44,003 nucleotides of DNA from a virus, in IMG/VR virus record IMGVR_UViG_3300034072_000464, positions 1 to 44,003 of that record; one strand, written 5' to 3'. Position 1 is the first letter of the stretch. Every line of letters begins with the position of its first letter. The translations under genes were made by a program, and so were the position numbers. This document shows, piece after piece, positions 20,805 through 29,155 of the stretch. The notes beneath the pieces were generated by a model. That model searched no databases and was not told the origin of the DNA. It worked only from the letters and a program-made list of their open reading frames with translations.

Positions 20805-23014
20805 TAGGGCTGAATTCCTCCCCTCCCCTGCTCAGCAATCTCTGCAGTGTGCTTCGCAGTTTCTGCGGCTGCGTCTGCAATCTTTTGCTGCAGGTTTGAC
20901 CCGAATCCCATGCCGCCGATGCCGACGCTCGAGAAGGTGCCGACCGCTTCGCTTTGGCTGGCTACGGCAGCCCTGTTTTCCTCTTCTATCTTGCGGGCAC
21001 GTTCTTCGGCATCCTGGCGAGCCTTTTCCTCATCTATCATGGCTTGGAGCCACGGCGGCGCAGACAGCCCGCCACCAGGAGGAGGCAATGCAGCTGCACC
21101 ACCAGCCATCGCCGGGCCCATCTCGCCCATTTGTGGTCTCGCAGCCTCTGCGGCAGCCGCTGCTGCCCGCTTGGTATCAAGATCAGTGATCTTGCTTTCG
21201 GCCCTGGCCGTGATTTCTTGGATGCCACGCTCCAGCGCGTTGTCGCCAAGCACGCCGACCTGCGTCAGCCGCTGTCTGACCAGTTCGACCATTTCATCAA
21301 GGGCCTTTGCCGGGTCGTCGAAGCCCTTTCCTCGCGCGTTCGCCGCCGCAGCGGTTGCACGCTGACGGGCTGCGTCAAACTGCTCCTTTGTGCTGGCATT
21401 CTGCAAATCCCGAAACGCCTGGAAGGAGTCCTTCGACCGAATGCCAGCCTGACCCATGAGCGGCTTAAGACGCTGCTCAATTCCGGTCGTGGTCCCGCTC
21501 TCTGCGAGCCGCACTGCGGCAAGGTTTATCGGCCGCTGAATCGCCCGCTCGAAAGCCGCCCGCATTCGCAGAAGAGCCTCCTCGACGGCCGCAATGGCGT
21601 AGATCCATGCCTTCTCAAAGTCGCCCGAGCCAAGTGCGTCGGAAATCTTGCTGCCGACGCCCTCGGCCGTTTGCTGCAAGCCGTCGATGGCCTCTTCGGC
21701 GAATCCAGACTTCACTGCGATAAGAGCAACGCCGGCGGCGACAAGCCCGAGCGGCGACAGCACTATGGCCATTACCGAGCTCAGCAGCGTCAACGCTTTG
21801 CCTGCAGCAATCAGAGCCGCACCAAACCCAAGAATCCCTGCAGACGTTTGGGCAAAGCTGACAACGGCATCGCCGTTTTGCTTTACGAATGCCGTGAGCC
21901 CAGTGACCACGTTCTTAAGAAACTTTCCTGCTTCAAGCAGCGACGGGCCAAGGGCCTCAGTGATCGCAATCGACAGCCTCTCCAGGCTGCCCATCAGCGA
22001 CTCGCCGACGCCGGCCAGCCCACTCTGCAGCTGCCGATACTTCTCGCTGACCGGCAACGCATCCGCCATTGACTTCTTCATGCCGTCGATGCCGGTGGCG
22101 CCGGCCTCGGTCAGAATAAGCGCCGCACGGATTGCGTCGGTGCCAAAGACACGCTGGAAAACATCGTCCTTCGCCGTCTGGTCTAGCCCGGCCGTAGCGT
22201 TGCGAAGCACCTCGATCTGCTGAGCCAGCGGCAGCATGGCACCGCTCGCGTCGCGGAAAGATTCGGTCGACAGGCCAATCGACGCCAAGGCATTTGCAGC
22301 CGCATCGACAGGCGACTTTAGCTTGGCAAACATATTCTTGAGCGACGTGCCTGCATCGGAGCCCTTGACGCCGGCGTTTGCCATGAGCGCCAACGCAGCC
22401 GCCACGTCGTCGATGCCCTGGTTGCTCTGAGCGGCGACGGCCGAGACTTGCGTGAAGGCCATCGCGATCTCTTGGATCGACGTTGACGAGGCATCAGCTG
22501 CCGCCGACATGGTATTCGCAGCCCCGGCCGCTTCGACGCCGAAAACGTTCATGGCGTCGCTCATCACGACAGCCGCCTCGGCCACCGACAACTCGCCGAC
22601 CTTGGCAAACTCCAGGGCCGCCTTGCCGGCACCGCCCAGCACCGCCTCCAGCGGCATACCGGCCTTCAGAAGCTCGAGGAAGCCTTGGGCGATGGCCGTT
22701 GGCCCTGTGCCCATCGACTCGCTGAGCTGCATGGCAGCAGCGTTGATCTTGCCGATGTCCTGCGCGGTGGCTCCCGTGCTGGCCGAGATGTTCTTTAGCA
22801 CGCTCTCGAAGTTCGTGCCCTGGCGAACAGCCAACGCAATCGGCGAGGCCAGCCCGGCACCGAGGGCGGTCATCTTGCCGCCGAAGTTCGTCATCGACGA
22901 ACCGATGGACCCGATCCGCTTGTTGAGCTTGTTGAGCGCCCCGAAGAGCTTGGACGGGTCCGCACCGATCTCGACGAAGACCTTACCGAGCCGGATTCCA
23001 GATGCACTAGCCAT
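20804..23014 (-). CDS. phage tail tape measure protein (TP901 type)
   Basis: A 736-residue protein that sets tail length and is ejected with the DNA. Residues 30-330 have the TP901-type repeat content (SPIALAVRQGTNFESVLKNI, then STGATAQDIGKINAAAMQLSES; SVAEAAVVMSDAMNVFGVEA; GIDDVAAALALMANAGVKGSDAGTSLKNM). Residues 375-440 hold two membrane-prone stretches (VSFAQTSAGILGFGAALIAAG; LSSVMAIVLSPLGLVAAGVALIAV). The rest is Ala/Lys/Glu-rich coiled coil. The length suggests a tail of roughly 110 nm by the usual 0.15 nm per residue, a rule-of-thumb estimate. ATG 23014 lies inside the end of the frameshifted chaperone. Confidence 0.95.
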   Translation of the reverse strand: MASASGIRLGKVFVEIGADPSKLFGALNKLNKRIGSIGSSMTNFGGKMTALGAGLASPIALAVRQGTNFESVLKNISASTGATAQDIGKINAAAMQLSESMGTGPTAIAQGFLELLKAGMPLEAVLGGAGKAALEFAKVGELSVAEAAVVMSDAMNVFGVEAAGAANTMSAAADASSTSIQEIAMAFTQVSAVAAQSNQGIDDVAAALALMANAGVKGSDAGTSLKNMFAKLKSPVDAAANALASIGLSTESFRDASGAMLPLAQQIEVLRNATAGLDQTAKDDVFQRVFGTDAIRAALILTEAGATGIDGMKKSMADALPVSEKYRQLQSGLAGVGESLMGSLERLSIAITEALGPSLLEAGKFLKNVVTGLTAFVKQNGDAVVSFAQTSAGILGFGAALIAAGKALTLLSSVMAIVLSPLGLVAAGVALIAVKSGFAEEAIDGLQQTAEGVGSKISDALGSGDFEKAWIYAIAAVEEALLRMRAAFERAIQRPINLAAVRLAESGTTTGIEQRLKPLMGQAGIRSKDSFQAFRDLQNASTKEQFDAARQRATAAAANARGKGFDDPAKALDEMVELVRQRLTQVGVLGDNALERGIQEITARAESKITDLDTKRAAAAAAEAARPQMGEMGPAMAGGAAALPPPGGGLSAPPWLQAMIDEEKARQDAEERARKIEEENRAAVASQSEAVGTFSSVGIGGMGFGSNLQQKIADAAAETAKHTAEIAEQGRGGIQP

Positions 23015-23405
23015 TAGGTGTTCCGAACAATCTCGCTAGGTCTTCGGGTGTCGCCTGCCGTGCCACGGGCTTGGGCTTCTTGGCAAACGGATGAAACTTG
23101 TAGGCGTCGGCGGAAGGTTTGTTTTTCGGTTTGTTGGCGTTGTAGAACTGGCAGAGCAGGTTTGCGGTGTGCCACCATTCCGCCTCTAGGCGGCCGTTGC
23201 GTGCGGCGACAAGCTCTCTGAATGTCCACTCTCCGGGATGGCATCCGATGATTCCTGCGGCCTCGTAGATGGCATCCCAGACGCTTCGAGCAGGTCGGCC
23301 GTCGTCGCCTCCGCCATCGCCTTCTCCGCCTTCGCCATCAGCTCGGCCGCCGCTTCGTCCATCTTGGCTGCCAGCAGGCCGACCATTCGCCGCAGCCGCT
23401 CGGGG
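23007..23405 (-). CDS. T-part of the G-T tail assembly chaperone, reached by -1 frameshift
   Basis: Frame B, one base behind the G gene, is open from 23405 to the TAG at 23009-23007 and has no plausible start codon of its own. Its last 90 residues look strongly coding: VWDAIYEAAGIIGCHPGEW, then TFRELVAARNGRLEAEWWHTANLLCQFYNAN, then YKFHPFAKKPKPVARQATPEDLARLFG. The R-E-L-V...W-x-H-T-A...L-x-x-x-Y-N and F-x-P-F pieces are a recurrent phage tail-chaperone pattern, found after a G-type gene and before the tape measure. It continues from 23186-23725 through the slippery site at 23405-23411, giving a fusion of about 239 residues. The Gly-rich linker in between is probably the read-through region. 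Confidence 0.72.
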   Translation of the reverse strand, partial: PRAAAANGRPAGSQDGRSGGRADGEGGEGDGGGDDGRPARSVWDAIYEAAGIIGCHPGEWTFRELVAARNGRLEAEWWHTANLLCQFYNANKPKNKPSADAYKFHPFAKKPKPVARQATPEDLARLFGTPNG

Positions 23406-23725
23406 AAAAAATCGATAAGCTCGCCTTCCAGTGCCTTGGCACCGGCGTCAAGAGCGTCGCCACGCAGCCCGTCAAGGAACTGCTCTTTGGTGAGACCCTT
23501 GGCATTCACCTGGGCCACCAGCACGAAGTAGAGCGCTTCGGCGAGCGTGGTGTACTGCCCACGCAGCACCTGCATCGTGGTCGAAATGCTGGCCACGTCG
23601 ACGATGTCGAAGGGCTTCTTCTCGCCCTCGATGTCGACGGTGACGTTGTCCTTCACCCGCATCGCCGCGGCGACGGTCAACGCCACCTGCCACGGTCTGC
23701 CCTGGTCATCGCGAAACTCTCTCAT
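23186..23725 (-). CDS. G-type tail assembly chaperone (upstream frame)
   Basis: A 179-residue protein starting at ATG 23725 (TAATG overlap with the previous tail-tube gene). The N-terminal domain (MREFRDDQGRPWQVALTVAAAMRVKDNVTVDIEG) and the helical body (STTMQVLRGQYTTLAEALYFVLVAQVNAKGL; FLDGLRGDALDAGAKALEGELIDFF) are typical of phage tail assembly chaperones that bind the tape measure before tube polymerisation. Its last third is Ala/Glu/Met-rich. A slippery TTTTTTC in the codons for D-F-F allows part of the ribosomes to enter the T frame (23007-23405), as in lambda gpG/gpGT. Confidence 0.85.
   Translation of the reverse strand: MREFRDDQGRPWQVALTVAAAMRVKDNVTVDIEGEKKPFDIVDVASISTTMQVLRGQYTTLAEALYFVLVAQVNAKGLTKEQFLDGLRGDALDAGAKALEGELIDFFPERLRRMVGLLAAKMDEAAAELMAKAEKAMAEATTADLLEASGMPSTRPQESSDAIPESGHSESLSPHATAA
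23405..23411 (-). promoter_or_regulatory. programmed -1 frameshift slippery heptamer T TTT TTC
   Basis: On the minus strand the G gene reads GAT TTT TTC CCC; T TTT TTC is a canonical X XXY YYZ -1 slippery sequence in phase with the G frame. Slipping here joins frame A to frame B, which stays open for 132 codons to 23007. It is the only heptamer of this kind I see in the overlap. It lies 73 codons before the G stop, farther upstream than in lambda. CCCC-GAGCGGCTGCGG downstream could fold to aid pausing. Confidence 0.6.
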
Positions 23726-24072
23726 TATCTGAGCCCTGCGTAGGTGCGTCGCATCGTCACGCTAAACGTCCGCACGCCATCCAACGGCTGCGAATCGCTG
23801 ACGCTTGTCACCACGCCGGTGAAGGCAAAGCCCGTGCCCACCACGTTGAGCTCGGTGCCGGCCTCCAGGGCAGTGACAAAGTCAAAGCTGTCGTCGATTG
23901 TCTCTAGCGAGACCGTGACGCCGTAGGCGGTCGGGTAGACGTGAGAGAGCCGGGAGCCGTAGGGCACGAACTCCTGCTCAGTGACGCTCTCTTCAGCGGT
24001 CACATTGCGAACGCCGACCACGGCGTTGCCGCCGATGGTGAGGGTGCAGTCTTTGCCAAGGGTGATCGCCAC
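23725..24072 (-). CDS. tail tube-like protein, paralogue A
   Basis: A 115-residue protein with MAITLGKDCTLTIGG at the N-terminus. Its end, VVTSVSDSQPLDGVRTFSVTMRR, is one of three copies in adjacent genes of the pattern V-T-S-V-x(3)-Q/E-P-L-D-x(3)-T-F-x-V. Length and strand pattern (AVVGVRNVTAEESVTEQEFVPYGSRLSH; YGVTVSLETIDDSF; GFAFTGVVTSV) fit a major tail tube or tail-tube-related fold. It is the last of the three, directly before the G-type chaperone, the normal place of the tube gene. Confidence 0.75.
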   Translation of the reverse strand: MAITLGKDCTLTIGGNAVVGVRNVTAEESVTEQEFVPYGSRLSHVYPTAYGVTVSLETIDDSFDFVTALEAGTELNVVGTGFAFTGVVTSVSDSQPLDGVRTFSVTMRRTYAGLR

Positions 24073-24087
24073 CGGCGTCTCCTCGGC

Positions 24088-24408
24088 TTAGACCTCGCGG
24101 GCCGTGACGGTGAACGTGACCGGGCCGTCAAGCGGCTGGTTTTCAGTGACGCTGGTGACGGCGTAACCGCTGCCGGCCTGAGCCAGTGCGGTCATCACGC
24201 TGGTCGCGTCGAGGCATTCAATCTCGACCGTCTTGGTCACGAATCCGCCGGTCGCCACGCGGAAGGCCGTGGCAACACCGCTGGCACCGTTGCCGCGGTG
24301 CGTGATGTCGACGGCCTCGACCTCCTCAGTGTAGGAGACCGAAATCACGCCAGTTGCGCCGTTTGCTCCGGTCGGGCTGCCGGCGGCGTAGCCGAGAGAA
24401 ATCGCCAT
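24088..24408 (-). CDS. tail tube-like protein, paralogue B
   Basis: A 106-residue protein related to both neighbours. It starts MAISLGYAAGSPTGANGATG (a Gly-rich insertion relative to A and C), has VDITHRGNGASGVATAF where C has ADITKKGDTSRKIKKTW, and ends YAVTSVTENQPLDGPVTFTVTAREV. All parts match the shared fold. The three genes probably arose by tandem duplication; which one forms the tube is not visible. Confidence 0.72.
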   Translation of the reverse strand: MAISLGYAAGSPTGANGATGVISVSYTEEVEAVDITHRGNGASGVATAFRVATGGFVTKTVEIECLDATSVMTALAQAGSGYAVTSVTENQPLDGPVTFTVTAREV

Positions 24409-24426
24409 GTGTGTGATGCTCCGTGA

Positions 24427-24771
24427 TTAGGCGGTCTGCACGCCGCGGGTGGCCGATACGGTGAAGGTGATGATGTCGTCGAGCGGCTCCTCTTGGGCAA
24501 CGCTCGTCACCAGAAACTCAACGCCCGACAGGTTGTGACCGTTGCCGCCGTTGACGGTGATGCTGATCGAATTGCCGGCCGAACAGCCGGGGGCGTCGAC
24601 GCACGTGGCTTCGAGCGTCTGCTCAGCCCACGTCTTCTTGATCTTGCGGCTGGTGTCGCCCTTCTTCGTGATGTCGGCTTCGCCGTAGGTGGTCGTGATC
24701 GTGGCTTCGCGGACGTTGGAAATGCCCGTATAGGTCACGTCCTTTCCGAGCACGATGGTTTCGCCTGCCAT
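24427..24771 (-). CDS. tail tube-like protein, paralogue C
   Basis: A 114-residue protein starting at ATG 24771 with CCGGAG upstream. It opens MAGETIVLGKDVTYTGISN (like the MAITLGKD of A), carries ADITKKGDTSRKIKKTWAEQTLEATCVD (also seen in B), and ends FLVTSVAQEEPLDDIITFTVSATRG. It is the first gene of the trio and is preceded by a copy of the 18-bp shared motif 54 nt upstream, which suggests that expression of the trio is controlled there. Confidence 0.75.
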   Translation of the reverse strand: MAGETIVLGKDVTYTGISNVREATITTTYGEADITKKGDTSRKIKKTWAEQTLEATCVDAPGCSAGNSISITVNGGNGHNLSGVEFLVTSVAQEEPLDDIITFTVSATRGVQTA

Positions 24772-24824
24772 GTGATTTTTCTCCGGGGTCGGTGCCGGTC
24801 AGTTTCGCGCCCGTCGGCGGGCAA

Positions 24825-24842
24825 CCGCAGGGGGTGTGGCTA
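24825..24842 (-). promoter_or_regulatory. shared late-gene motif, copy 2
   Basis: Minus strand reads TAGCCACACCCCCTGCGG, identical over 18 bp to 37835-37852. Its TAG is the stop of the gp10-like gene, and a GCCCG/CGGGC hairpin follows before the tail-tube-like start. Exact 18-bp identity outside repetitive coding regions is rare in a 44-kb genome, so a binding site or processing signal is plausible. Confidence 0.5.
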
Positions 24843-25508
24843 TGGCCCGCGCAGCTGGTTGCGGAACTCTTCTGGAATCTTCTTGCGGACTGCAGCCAAG
24901 CCCTTGGCCATGTAGGGGCGGGCCTTGACGCGGAACGTGAACGAATAAATCCCGGCCTGCTCCACCTTGTCCCGGCCAACGCCAACCGTTGGCGGCGTGT
25001 TTTTAAGAACGCCCAGCACGCGCTTGCCGCGCGTCCGCCTCGCGATCGGCGAAAAGTAGACCCGGCTACTGCCCTTGCCGAACTCGTGCATCTGATTGAG
25101 CCACGGCAGGCGGCTGGGGCCAACGACCACCGATCGCGACTTGGAGTCGTAGTCGTCTTGAATGTCGTTTCGCAGCATCCCGCTTGGATTGCGGCGGGTA
25201 CGCCAGCTGGTCAGCCGATTCGGGTGCGGCACGCGAGTTATCAAGGCGATCAGGTCAAAGCCCTGCCGATTGGCGATCTTCCATTGCCTTGGCCTAGAGT
25301 TTGGCCGCCGGGCGCTGATTTGCTTTTGGCACGAATGCTTGACTCGCAGCCCGACCTTCGACAGCGCCTTCATTCGGGCCGCGCCCTCGCGCTTTTTAAA
25401 CTTTTCGATGTCCCACTTAAACTTGGTCGAGACTTGCAGCTTCCAGCCGCCAGCGCCGTCTGGCACCAGTGACCCGCGACCGGTGAGCGCAGAAATGGAA
25501 AGCGCCAT
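24840..25508 (-). CDS. HK97 gp10-like head-tail/minor tail protein
   Basis: A 222-residue protein starting at ATG 25508 with GGAGG upstream (a GTG one codon before is also possible). The sequence fits the gp10-like neck family: basic, mixed helix-strand, with GLRVKHSCQKQI early, then WLNQMHEFGKGSSRVYFSPIARR and a closing VKARPYMAKGLAAVRKKIPEEF; the A/V-R-P-Y/F-x-x-x-A-L end is characteristic. It probably sits at the head-tail interface. The high Arg/Lys content and long sequence for the family point to an added basic loop. Confidence 0.7.
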   Translation of the reverse strand: MALSISALTGRGSLVPDGAGGWKLQVSTKFKWDIEKFKKREGAARMKALSKVGLRVKHSCQKQISARRPNSRPRQWKIANRQGFDLIALITRVPHPNRLTSWRTRRNPSGMLRNDIQDDYDSKSRSVVVGPSRLPWLNQMHEFGKGSSRVYFSPIARRTRGKRVLGVLKNTPPTVGVGRDKVEQAGIYSFTFRVKARPYMAKGLAAVRKKIPEEFRNQLRGP

Positions 25509-25963
25509 CACACCTCCGGCAGTGCGTCGGCCTCAAACACGCGATACGTCACAGTGATGACCGCCCGCCACACGTTGCGATCGTTCAAGGCGTCATCCGG
25601 GTTGAGCTCGATGCTCAGCGCCTGCGGTTTGGTCACGCCGGTCGGCCACGTCACGCCGGCCCACGAATGCGTGCGGATGTAGAGCATGACGGTGTCAGCC
25701 AGGTCGATCATGCCGTCGACCTCGGCGTCGCTCTGGACGTGGCGACCGATGAACACATCAGCCGAGTAGTCGGTCTGCGTCGTGCCGCGGCTCACCCGCG
25801 AAACGTCGGCGCCGCCCGGCGTCACGAAGATGACGGGCTCGGCCATGTCGTCGACATCGACGGTGGCCCAGTTGCGGCGGTAGACCGCCGTGGTCTCGGG
25901 CGTCCACGCAACCGAATCCAAGCTGTCGGCGAGTGCGTCGGCAATCTCTCGCAGGTAGGCCAT
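25508..25963 (-). CDS. tail terminator/neck-type protein
   Basis: A 151-residue protein starting at ATG 25963 (TAATG overlap). It opens with MAYLREIADALADSLDS, has a strand region (EPVIFVTPGGADVSRVSRG), a helical stretch (SDAEVDGMIDLADTVMLYIRTH) and ends with ALNDRNVWRAVITVTYRVFEADAL. This order, size and position (just before gp10-like and tube genes) match tail-terminator or head-tail completion proteins. The longer frame from 26095 is a shadow. Confidence 0.65.
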   Translation of the reverse strand: MAYLREIADALADSLDSVAWTPETTAVYRRNWATVDVDDMAEPVIFVTPGGADVSRVSRGTTQTDYSADVFIGRHVQSDAEVDGMIDLADTVMLYIRTHSWAGVTWPTGVTKPQALSIELNPDDALNDRNVWRAVITVTYRVFEADALPEV

Positions 25964-27018
25964 TAGGCTGCTTGCGTGTGTGCGAGAATCTGACGCATCG
26001 CGGCGACGTTCGCCCGAATCCGCTCGTCTGCTGGCAATCTTTCCATAGCCTGCTCCCCGTAGAGCAGGGCCTGTGGCCGCTTGTCGAGCTCCCACGCGGC
26101 GACGCTGGCAAGGTCATACGCTCGCCCGATGGCATCCGGGTCGGTGGCGTGTGTACCAACTTCGGTACAGGCGATGGCAGACTCCGCGAACGCTAAACAC
26201 TCGACCCAGTTCTTCTGGTGGTAGCGTGCCAGTGCCAGCCTCTCCCAAGCGTCGGGCTCGTTCTCGGCCTCGGCAGCCGCCCGGTGGAGGTGGATCTCTT
26301 CGCCCGTCATCGCATACAGGCGACGCATGGCATAGGCTCGCTCAGTGACCTGCCCGCCGGGCATTCGCAGGTAGGCCGCAAACTCTGCCGCCGCCTCAGG
26401 CTTGCCGGCGTAGTCGAGCTCGCGGGCGTAGTACCACTTGGTGCGGGCGTCGTGCGGCGCCTCGCGACAGGCCACCTCGAGCAGCCGCAGGTCGGTGACG
26501 TGCTTTTTCCCTTGGTCGCGGTGGTGGTGGATGACGAGCCCGTCGGCCACCCGCTGCCGCTTCTCGCCTGTCCAGCACACAAGGCCCTCGTGGGTCGCTG
26601 CCGTCCAGCGGAAGCCCTGCCGGGCGTGGACCCTGTCGCTCATGAAGACGAGGCCCTCGCTGCCGTCTGGCTTAAACGACCAGACGTACTTGTAGCGGAG
26701 GTTGTTGACCTCGGGCGCCCACGCCTTTTCGATGGCTTCCCGCCAGCCGGGCTGCAGCCGCTCGTCGAGGTCGAGCCGCACGCACACGTCGACATCGGGC
26801 GGCACGTGGTTCATCGACAGGTTGTGGGCGTCATCCCACCGCCACGGGCAGACGTAGCCATTCACGACCGTCACGCCCAGCTGCGTCAGGATGCCCTGTG
26901 TGCCGTCAGTGCTGCCCGTATCGGTGACGATCCGCACGTCGGCGTCGGCGCATGATTCCGCCCACGCCAGAGCGTGCTTCGCTTCGTTCTTCGCCAGGGC
27001 GTAGACGGCGATCGTCAT
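25963..27018 (-). CDS. family 2 glycosyltransferase with C-terminal TPR-like repeats
   Basis: A 351-residue protein starting at ATG 27018 (ATGA overlap). Residues 1-170 form a GT-A domain: IAVYALAKNEAKHALAWAES, DTGSTDGTQ (33-41), and the metal-binding DLDE (83-86), followed by WTAATHEGLVCW and a VIHHHRDQGKK strand. Residues 190-351 are helical repeats (DARTKWYYARELDYAGKPEAAAEFAAYL; AWERLALARYHQKNWVECLAFAESA; AWELDKRPQALLYGEQAMERL), like TPRs. It resembles the SunS-type and related GTs that modify proteins. Among fibre genes it probably glycosylates a virion or host-surface protein. Confidence 0.85.
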   Translation of the reverse strand: MTIAVYALAKNEAKHALAWAESCADADVRIVTDTGSTDGTQGILTQLGVTVVNGYVCPWRWDDAHNLSMNHVPPDVDVCVRLDLDERLQPGWREAIEKAWAPEVNNLRYKYVWSFKPDGSEGLVFMSDRVHARQGFRWTAATHEGLVCWTGEKRQRVADGLVIHHHRDQGKKHVTDLRLLEVACREAPHDARTKWYYARELDYAGKPEAAAEFAAYLRMPGGQVTERAYAMRRLYAMTGEEIHLHRAAAEAENEPDAWERLALARYHQKNWVECLAFAESAIACTEVGTHATDPDAIGRAYDLASVAAWELDKRPQALLYGEQAMERLPADERIRANVAAMRQILAHTQAA

Positions 27019-27563
27019 GTGAGCACCGCCGATTCCCGCAGCCCGTCGTTGTGCCAATCGACCCGCCTGTGCCGCTCGGCGGCGAACTGCGTGACCGCCT
27101 TCTTCACCTCGGGATTGCACGTGTCGTCGGCAAGGATGGTCTTGCAGCCGGCGACCAGCCGCAGATCACGCAGGGCGCCGGCAAACGAGTGGTCGCCGTC
27201 GACATGGGCGAAGTCCGCCGGGGGAAGGCTCTTTACGTGGGCGGTGTCGACGACCACCAAGCTGGCGTCGATTGCCCAGCGTTCGACCACGCTCTGCCAA
27301 TGGGCTAGGCAGTCAAAGCTGTCGGCGTCGCAGGCACCGTCGAGGCAGAGATAGCGGGCCTCGGGTGCGGCAAGGGCAAACGAGACGAGGGAGTAGCCGC
27401 ACCGGGTGCCGATCTCAATCACCCGCTTCGGGCGAACGTCGGCACAGATAGAAGCCTTGTGATAGTAGTGGGATTCGACCCGGTCATTCAGGTCAAACCA
27501 GTCATGCGGCCGCCATGCTTCGGCGAGCGTCTTTGCCAGTTTGCTGCGAAACGACAGAGTCAT
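27015..27563 (-). CDS. SAM-dependent methyltransferase (class I)
   Basis: A 182-residue protein with SAM-binding motif I VIEIGTRCGYSLVSF (48-62) and, after a strand VVVDTAHV, an acidic HVDGDHSFAGALRDLRL (120-136). This matches the Methyltransf_24/FkbM-like arrangement: D-G-D-H is the usual metal or substrate motif. The protein is short for the fold, with no added domain. It starts at ATG 27563, 62 nt inside the propeller gene's end. Methylation of a sugar or small molecule, rather than DNA, is likely, fitting the neighbouring sugar genes. Confidence 0.8.
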   Translation of the reverse strand: MTLSFRSKLAKTLAEAWRPHDWFDLNDRVESHYYHKASICADVRPKRVIEIGTRCGYSLVSFALAAPEARYLCLDGACDADSFDCLAHWQSVVERWAIDASLVVVDTAHVKSLPPADFAHVDGDHSFAGALRDLRLVAGCKTILADDTCNPEVKKAVTQFAAERHRRVDWHNDGLRESAVLT

Positions 27564-28635
27564 TGAGAAGGCTCGCCACGTCAGCGGCCGGCACTTCCAC
27601 GAGCCACGCTTCAGCGTCCCGCACGCCGAAACTCATGACCACGTTGTCGCCGACCACCGCCAGCCCAGCGGCAAACTCAATCGCTCGCAATTCGCGAAAT
27701 GCGAACGCCGGCGACCACCGCTCCAGGCGCAAGGCATCATCCCACCAGCACAGGCGATGCTCGTAGACCCTGTGGCCGGTTGGCATGTGGGCCACTTCAT
27801 GAATCAGGCCCAGCCATCCATCGCGAAACGCGATAACCTGCCCGCCGCCGCGAAAGCCTCGGGCGAGCGGTAGAGCCGGATACCACCGCCGCATCTGGTA
27901 GGCACCTGCGACATCCGGGTCATGGTCGACCGTCACGGCGTGGCCGTCGTGGTTTGCAGCGTACAGCCATCCGCCATACTTTCCCGGCCCGGCCTCGATT
28001 GGCATCCAGTTCTTTTCGTGCTCTTGGCACTGGAGCCCGGCCAGCACACGCAGGTTGTGCAGGCTGGCGTCATCGTAGTCCAGATCCGCCGTGGCGATGC
28101 GGCAACGCCCGTCGAACGGGCTCACGTTTCGCACCGTCGCCGAGACGCCTATACCCGATTTGGTATTTCGCAACCGGCAGTCTTCCATGCCGTCGACCGG
28201 AAAATCGGTCTTGGGATAGTCGGGATAGCGGATCTGCCGCACCCGCTCGACGGTAAGGTCGGGCCGCAGGTCGACCAAGAGATTCTCGGTGCGGATGGTG
28301 TTGCCGTCGGCCTCGGGCATCACGTACCGACCGTCGACAATCTGGTAGTTCGACGACCGCACGATGGCAATGAGCCGGTCGCGGTGCTGGAGAATCGTCG
28401 GGTTGAAGAGCGACCAGCCCGGAAACACCGGCTCGATGTCAAATTGCTGGTAGCGGCAGTTCGCAAGCTCGTGGAGCGGCTGCGTGTACCACGTGCGGTT
28501 GGCTCGCACCTGGTGCTCGAGGTTGGGGTCCATAGGCTCGGACAGCAGACGCTCGCACGCCCGGCGGCCGGCTTCGAGCTCGCCGGCGTAGTAGGCACTG
28601 ACGGCGAGCGACAGAAGGTGTTGCTGGTTGGTCAC
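27502..28635 (-). CDS. GH130-like (DUF377-type) five-bladed propeller, glycoside phosphorylase/hydrolase-related
   Basis: A 377-residue protein starting at GTG 28635, fixed by the GTGA overlap with the collagen gene's stop; the extra 142 codons upstream are a shadow of that collagen frame. The sequence resembles GH130-type propellers: [37 protein letters not shown], then [18 protein letters not shown] (E-D-x-R is the family core), and [23 protein letters not shown]. The front 45 residues are helical (TPR-like). Family enzymes cleave beta-mannosides by phosphate or water; here a host-glycan or fibre-sugar role is a guess. Confidence 0.65.
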   Translation of the reverse strand: MTNQQHLLSLAVSAYYAGELEAGRRACERLLSEPMDPNLEHQVRANRTWYTQPLHELANCRYQQFDIEPVFPGWSLFNPTILQHRDRLIAIVRSSNYQIVDGRYVMPEADGNTIRTENLLVDLRPDLTVERVRQIRYPDYPKTDFPVDGMEDCRLRNTKSGIGVSATVRNVSPFDGRCRIATADLDYDDASLHNLRVLAGLQCQEHEKNWMPIEAGPGKYGGWLYAANHDGHAVTVDHDPDVAGAYQMRRWYPALPLARGFRGGGQVIAFRDGWLGLIHEVAHMPTGHRVYEHRLCWWDDALRLERWSPAFAFRELRAIEFAAGLAVVGDNVVMSFGVRDAEAWLVEVPAADVASLLNDSVVSQQTGKDARRSMAAA

Positions 28636-29144
28636 GACAGAAGGAACGCTACTACGCCAGGCAAGCCGCCTGCAGCTGGCCCCGTTGGGCCCGTGCTTCC
28701 GGCCTGGCCGGTGCTGCCGGTCGGCCCCGGCACAGTTGACGCTGCGCCCGTTGGGCCGGTGACTGTCGAGGCTGCCCCCGTGGCTCCGGTGGCGCCCTGC
28801 GGCCCGGTGCTTCCCGTCGGGCCGACGATGTTGCCCACGTCGTTGAACTGGCTGCCGTCCCATGCGTAGAGGCTGCCGACAGCCTGCACAATGTACGAAT
28901 CGCCGACGGCGCCCGTGTATCCGGTCGGCAGGTCGCCGACGCCGGTCACACTGCCGACGATAGCCACGCCGGCGCCGAGCGGCCCCGTGGGCCCCGGCAC
29001 AGTCGACTGAGCGCCGGTAGGGCCCGTTGGCCCGGCAATGCCGCTGCCGACCAGCTCCCACGCCTCGCCGTTCCAGCGGTAGGTGCGGCCGCCCGTGGTG
29101 GTTTCGTCATTGAGCGATGGGCCGGTTGGGAAGGTGAGTGGCAT
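28632..29144 (-). CDS. collagen-like (GPT repeat) fibre protein 3
   Basis: A 170-residue protein starting at ATG 29144. It holds two Gly-X-Y blocks ([21 protein letters not shown] and [20 protein letters not shown] on to [21 protein letters not shown]) around a small globular domain with [35 protein letters not shown]. The N-terminus [29 protein letters not shown] resembles the small modules that end phage collagen-like fibres. Collagen repeats in phages form trimeric fibre shafts. The many threonines in GPT are the type of site glycosylated in spore and viral collagens. Confidence 0.85.
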   Translation of the reverse strand: MPLTFPTGPSLNDETTTGGRTYRWNGEAWELVGSGIAGPTGPTGAQSTVPGPTGPLGAGVAIVGSVTGVGDLPTGYTGAVGDSYIVQAVGSLYAWDGSQFNDVGNIVGPTGSTGPQGATGATGAASTVTGPTGAASTVPGPTGSTGQAGSTGPTGPAAGGLPGVVAFLLS

Positions 29145-29155
29145 TGGATGGCTTT

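Noticed and set aside
20954-22072. Plus-strand 372-codon ORF opposite the tape measure gene
   Set aside because: Antisense shadow of an unambiguous tape measure protein.
28636-29061. 142-residue N-terminal extension of the GH130-like protein
   Set aside because: It is a frame shadow of the collagen gene and is Arg-rich; GTGA coupling at 28635 sets the start.
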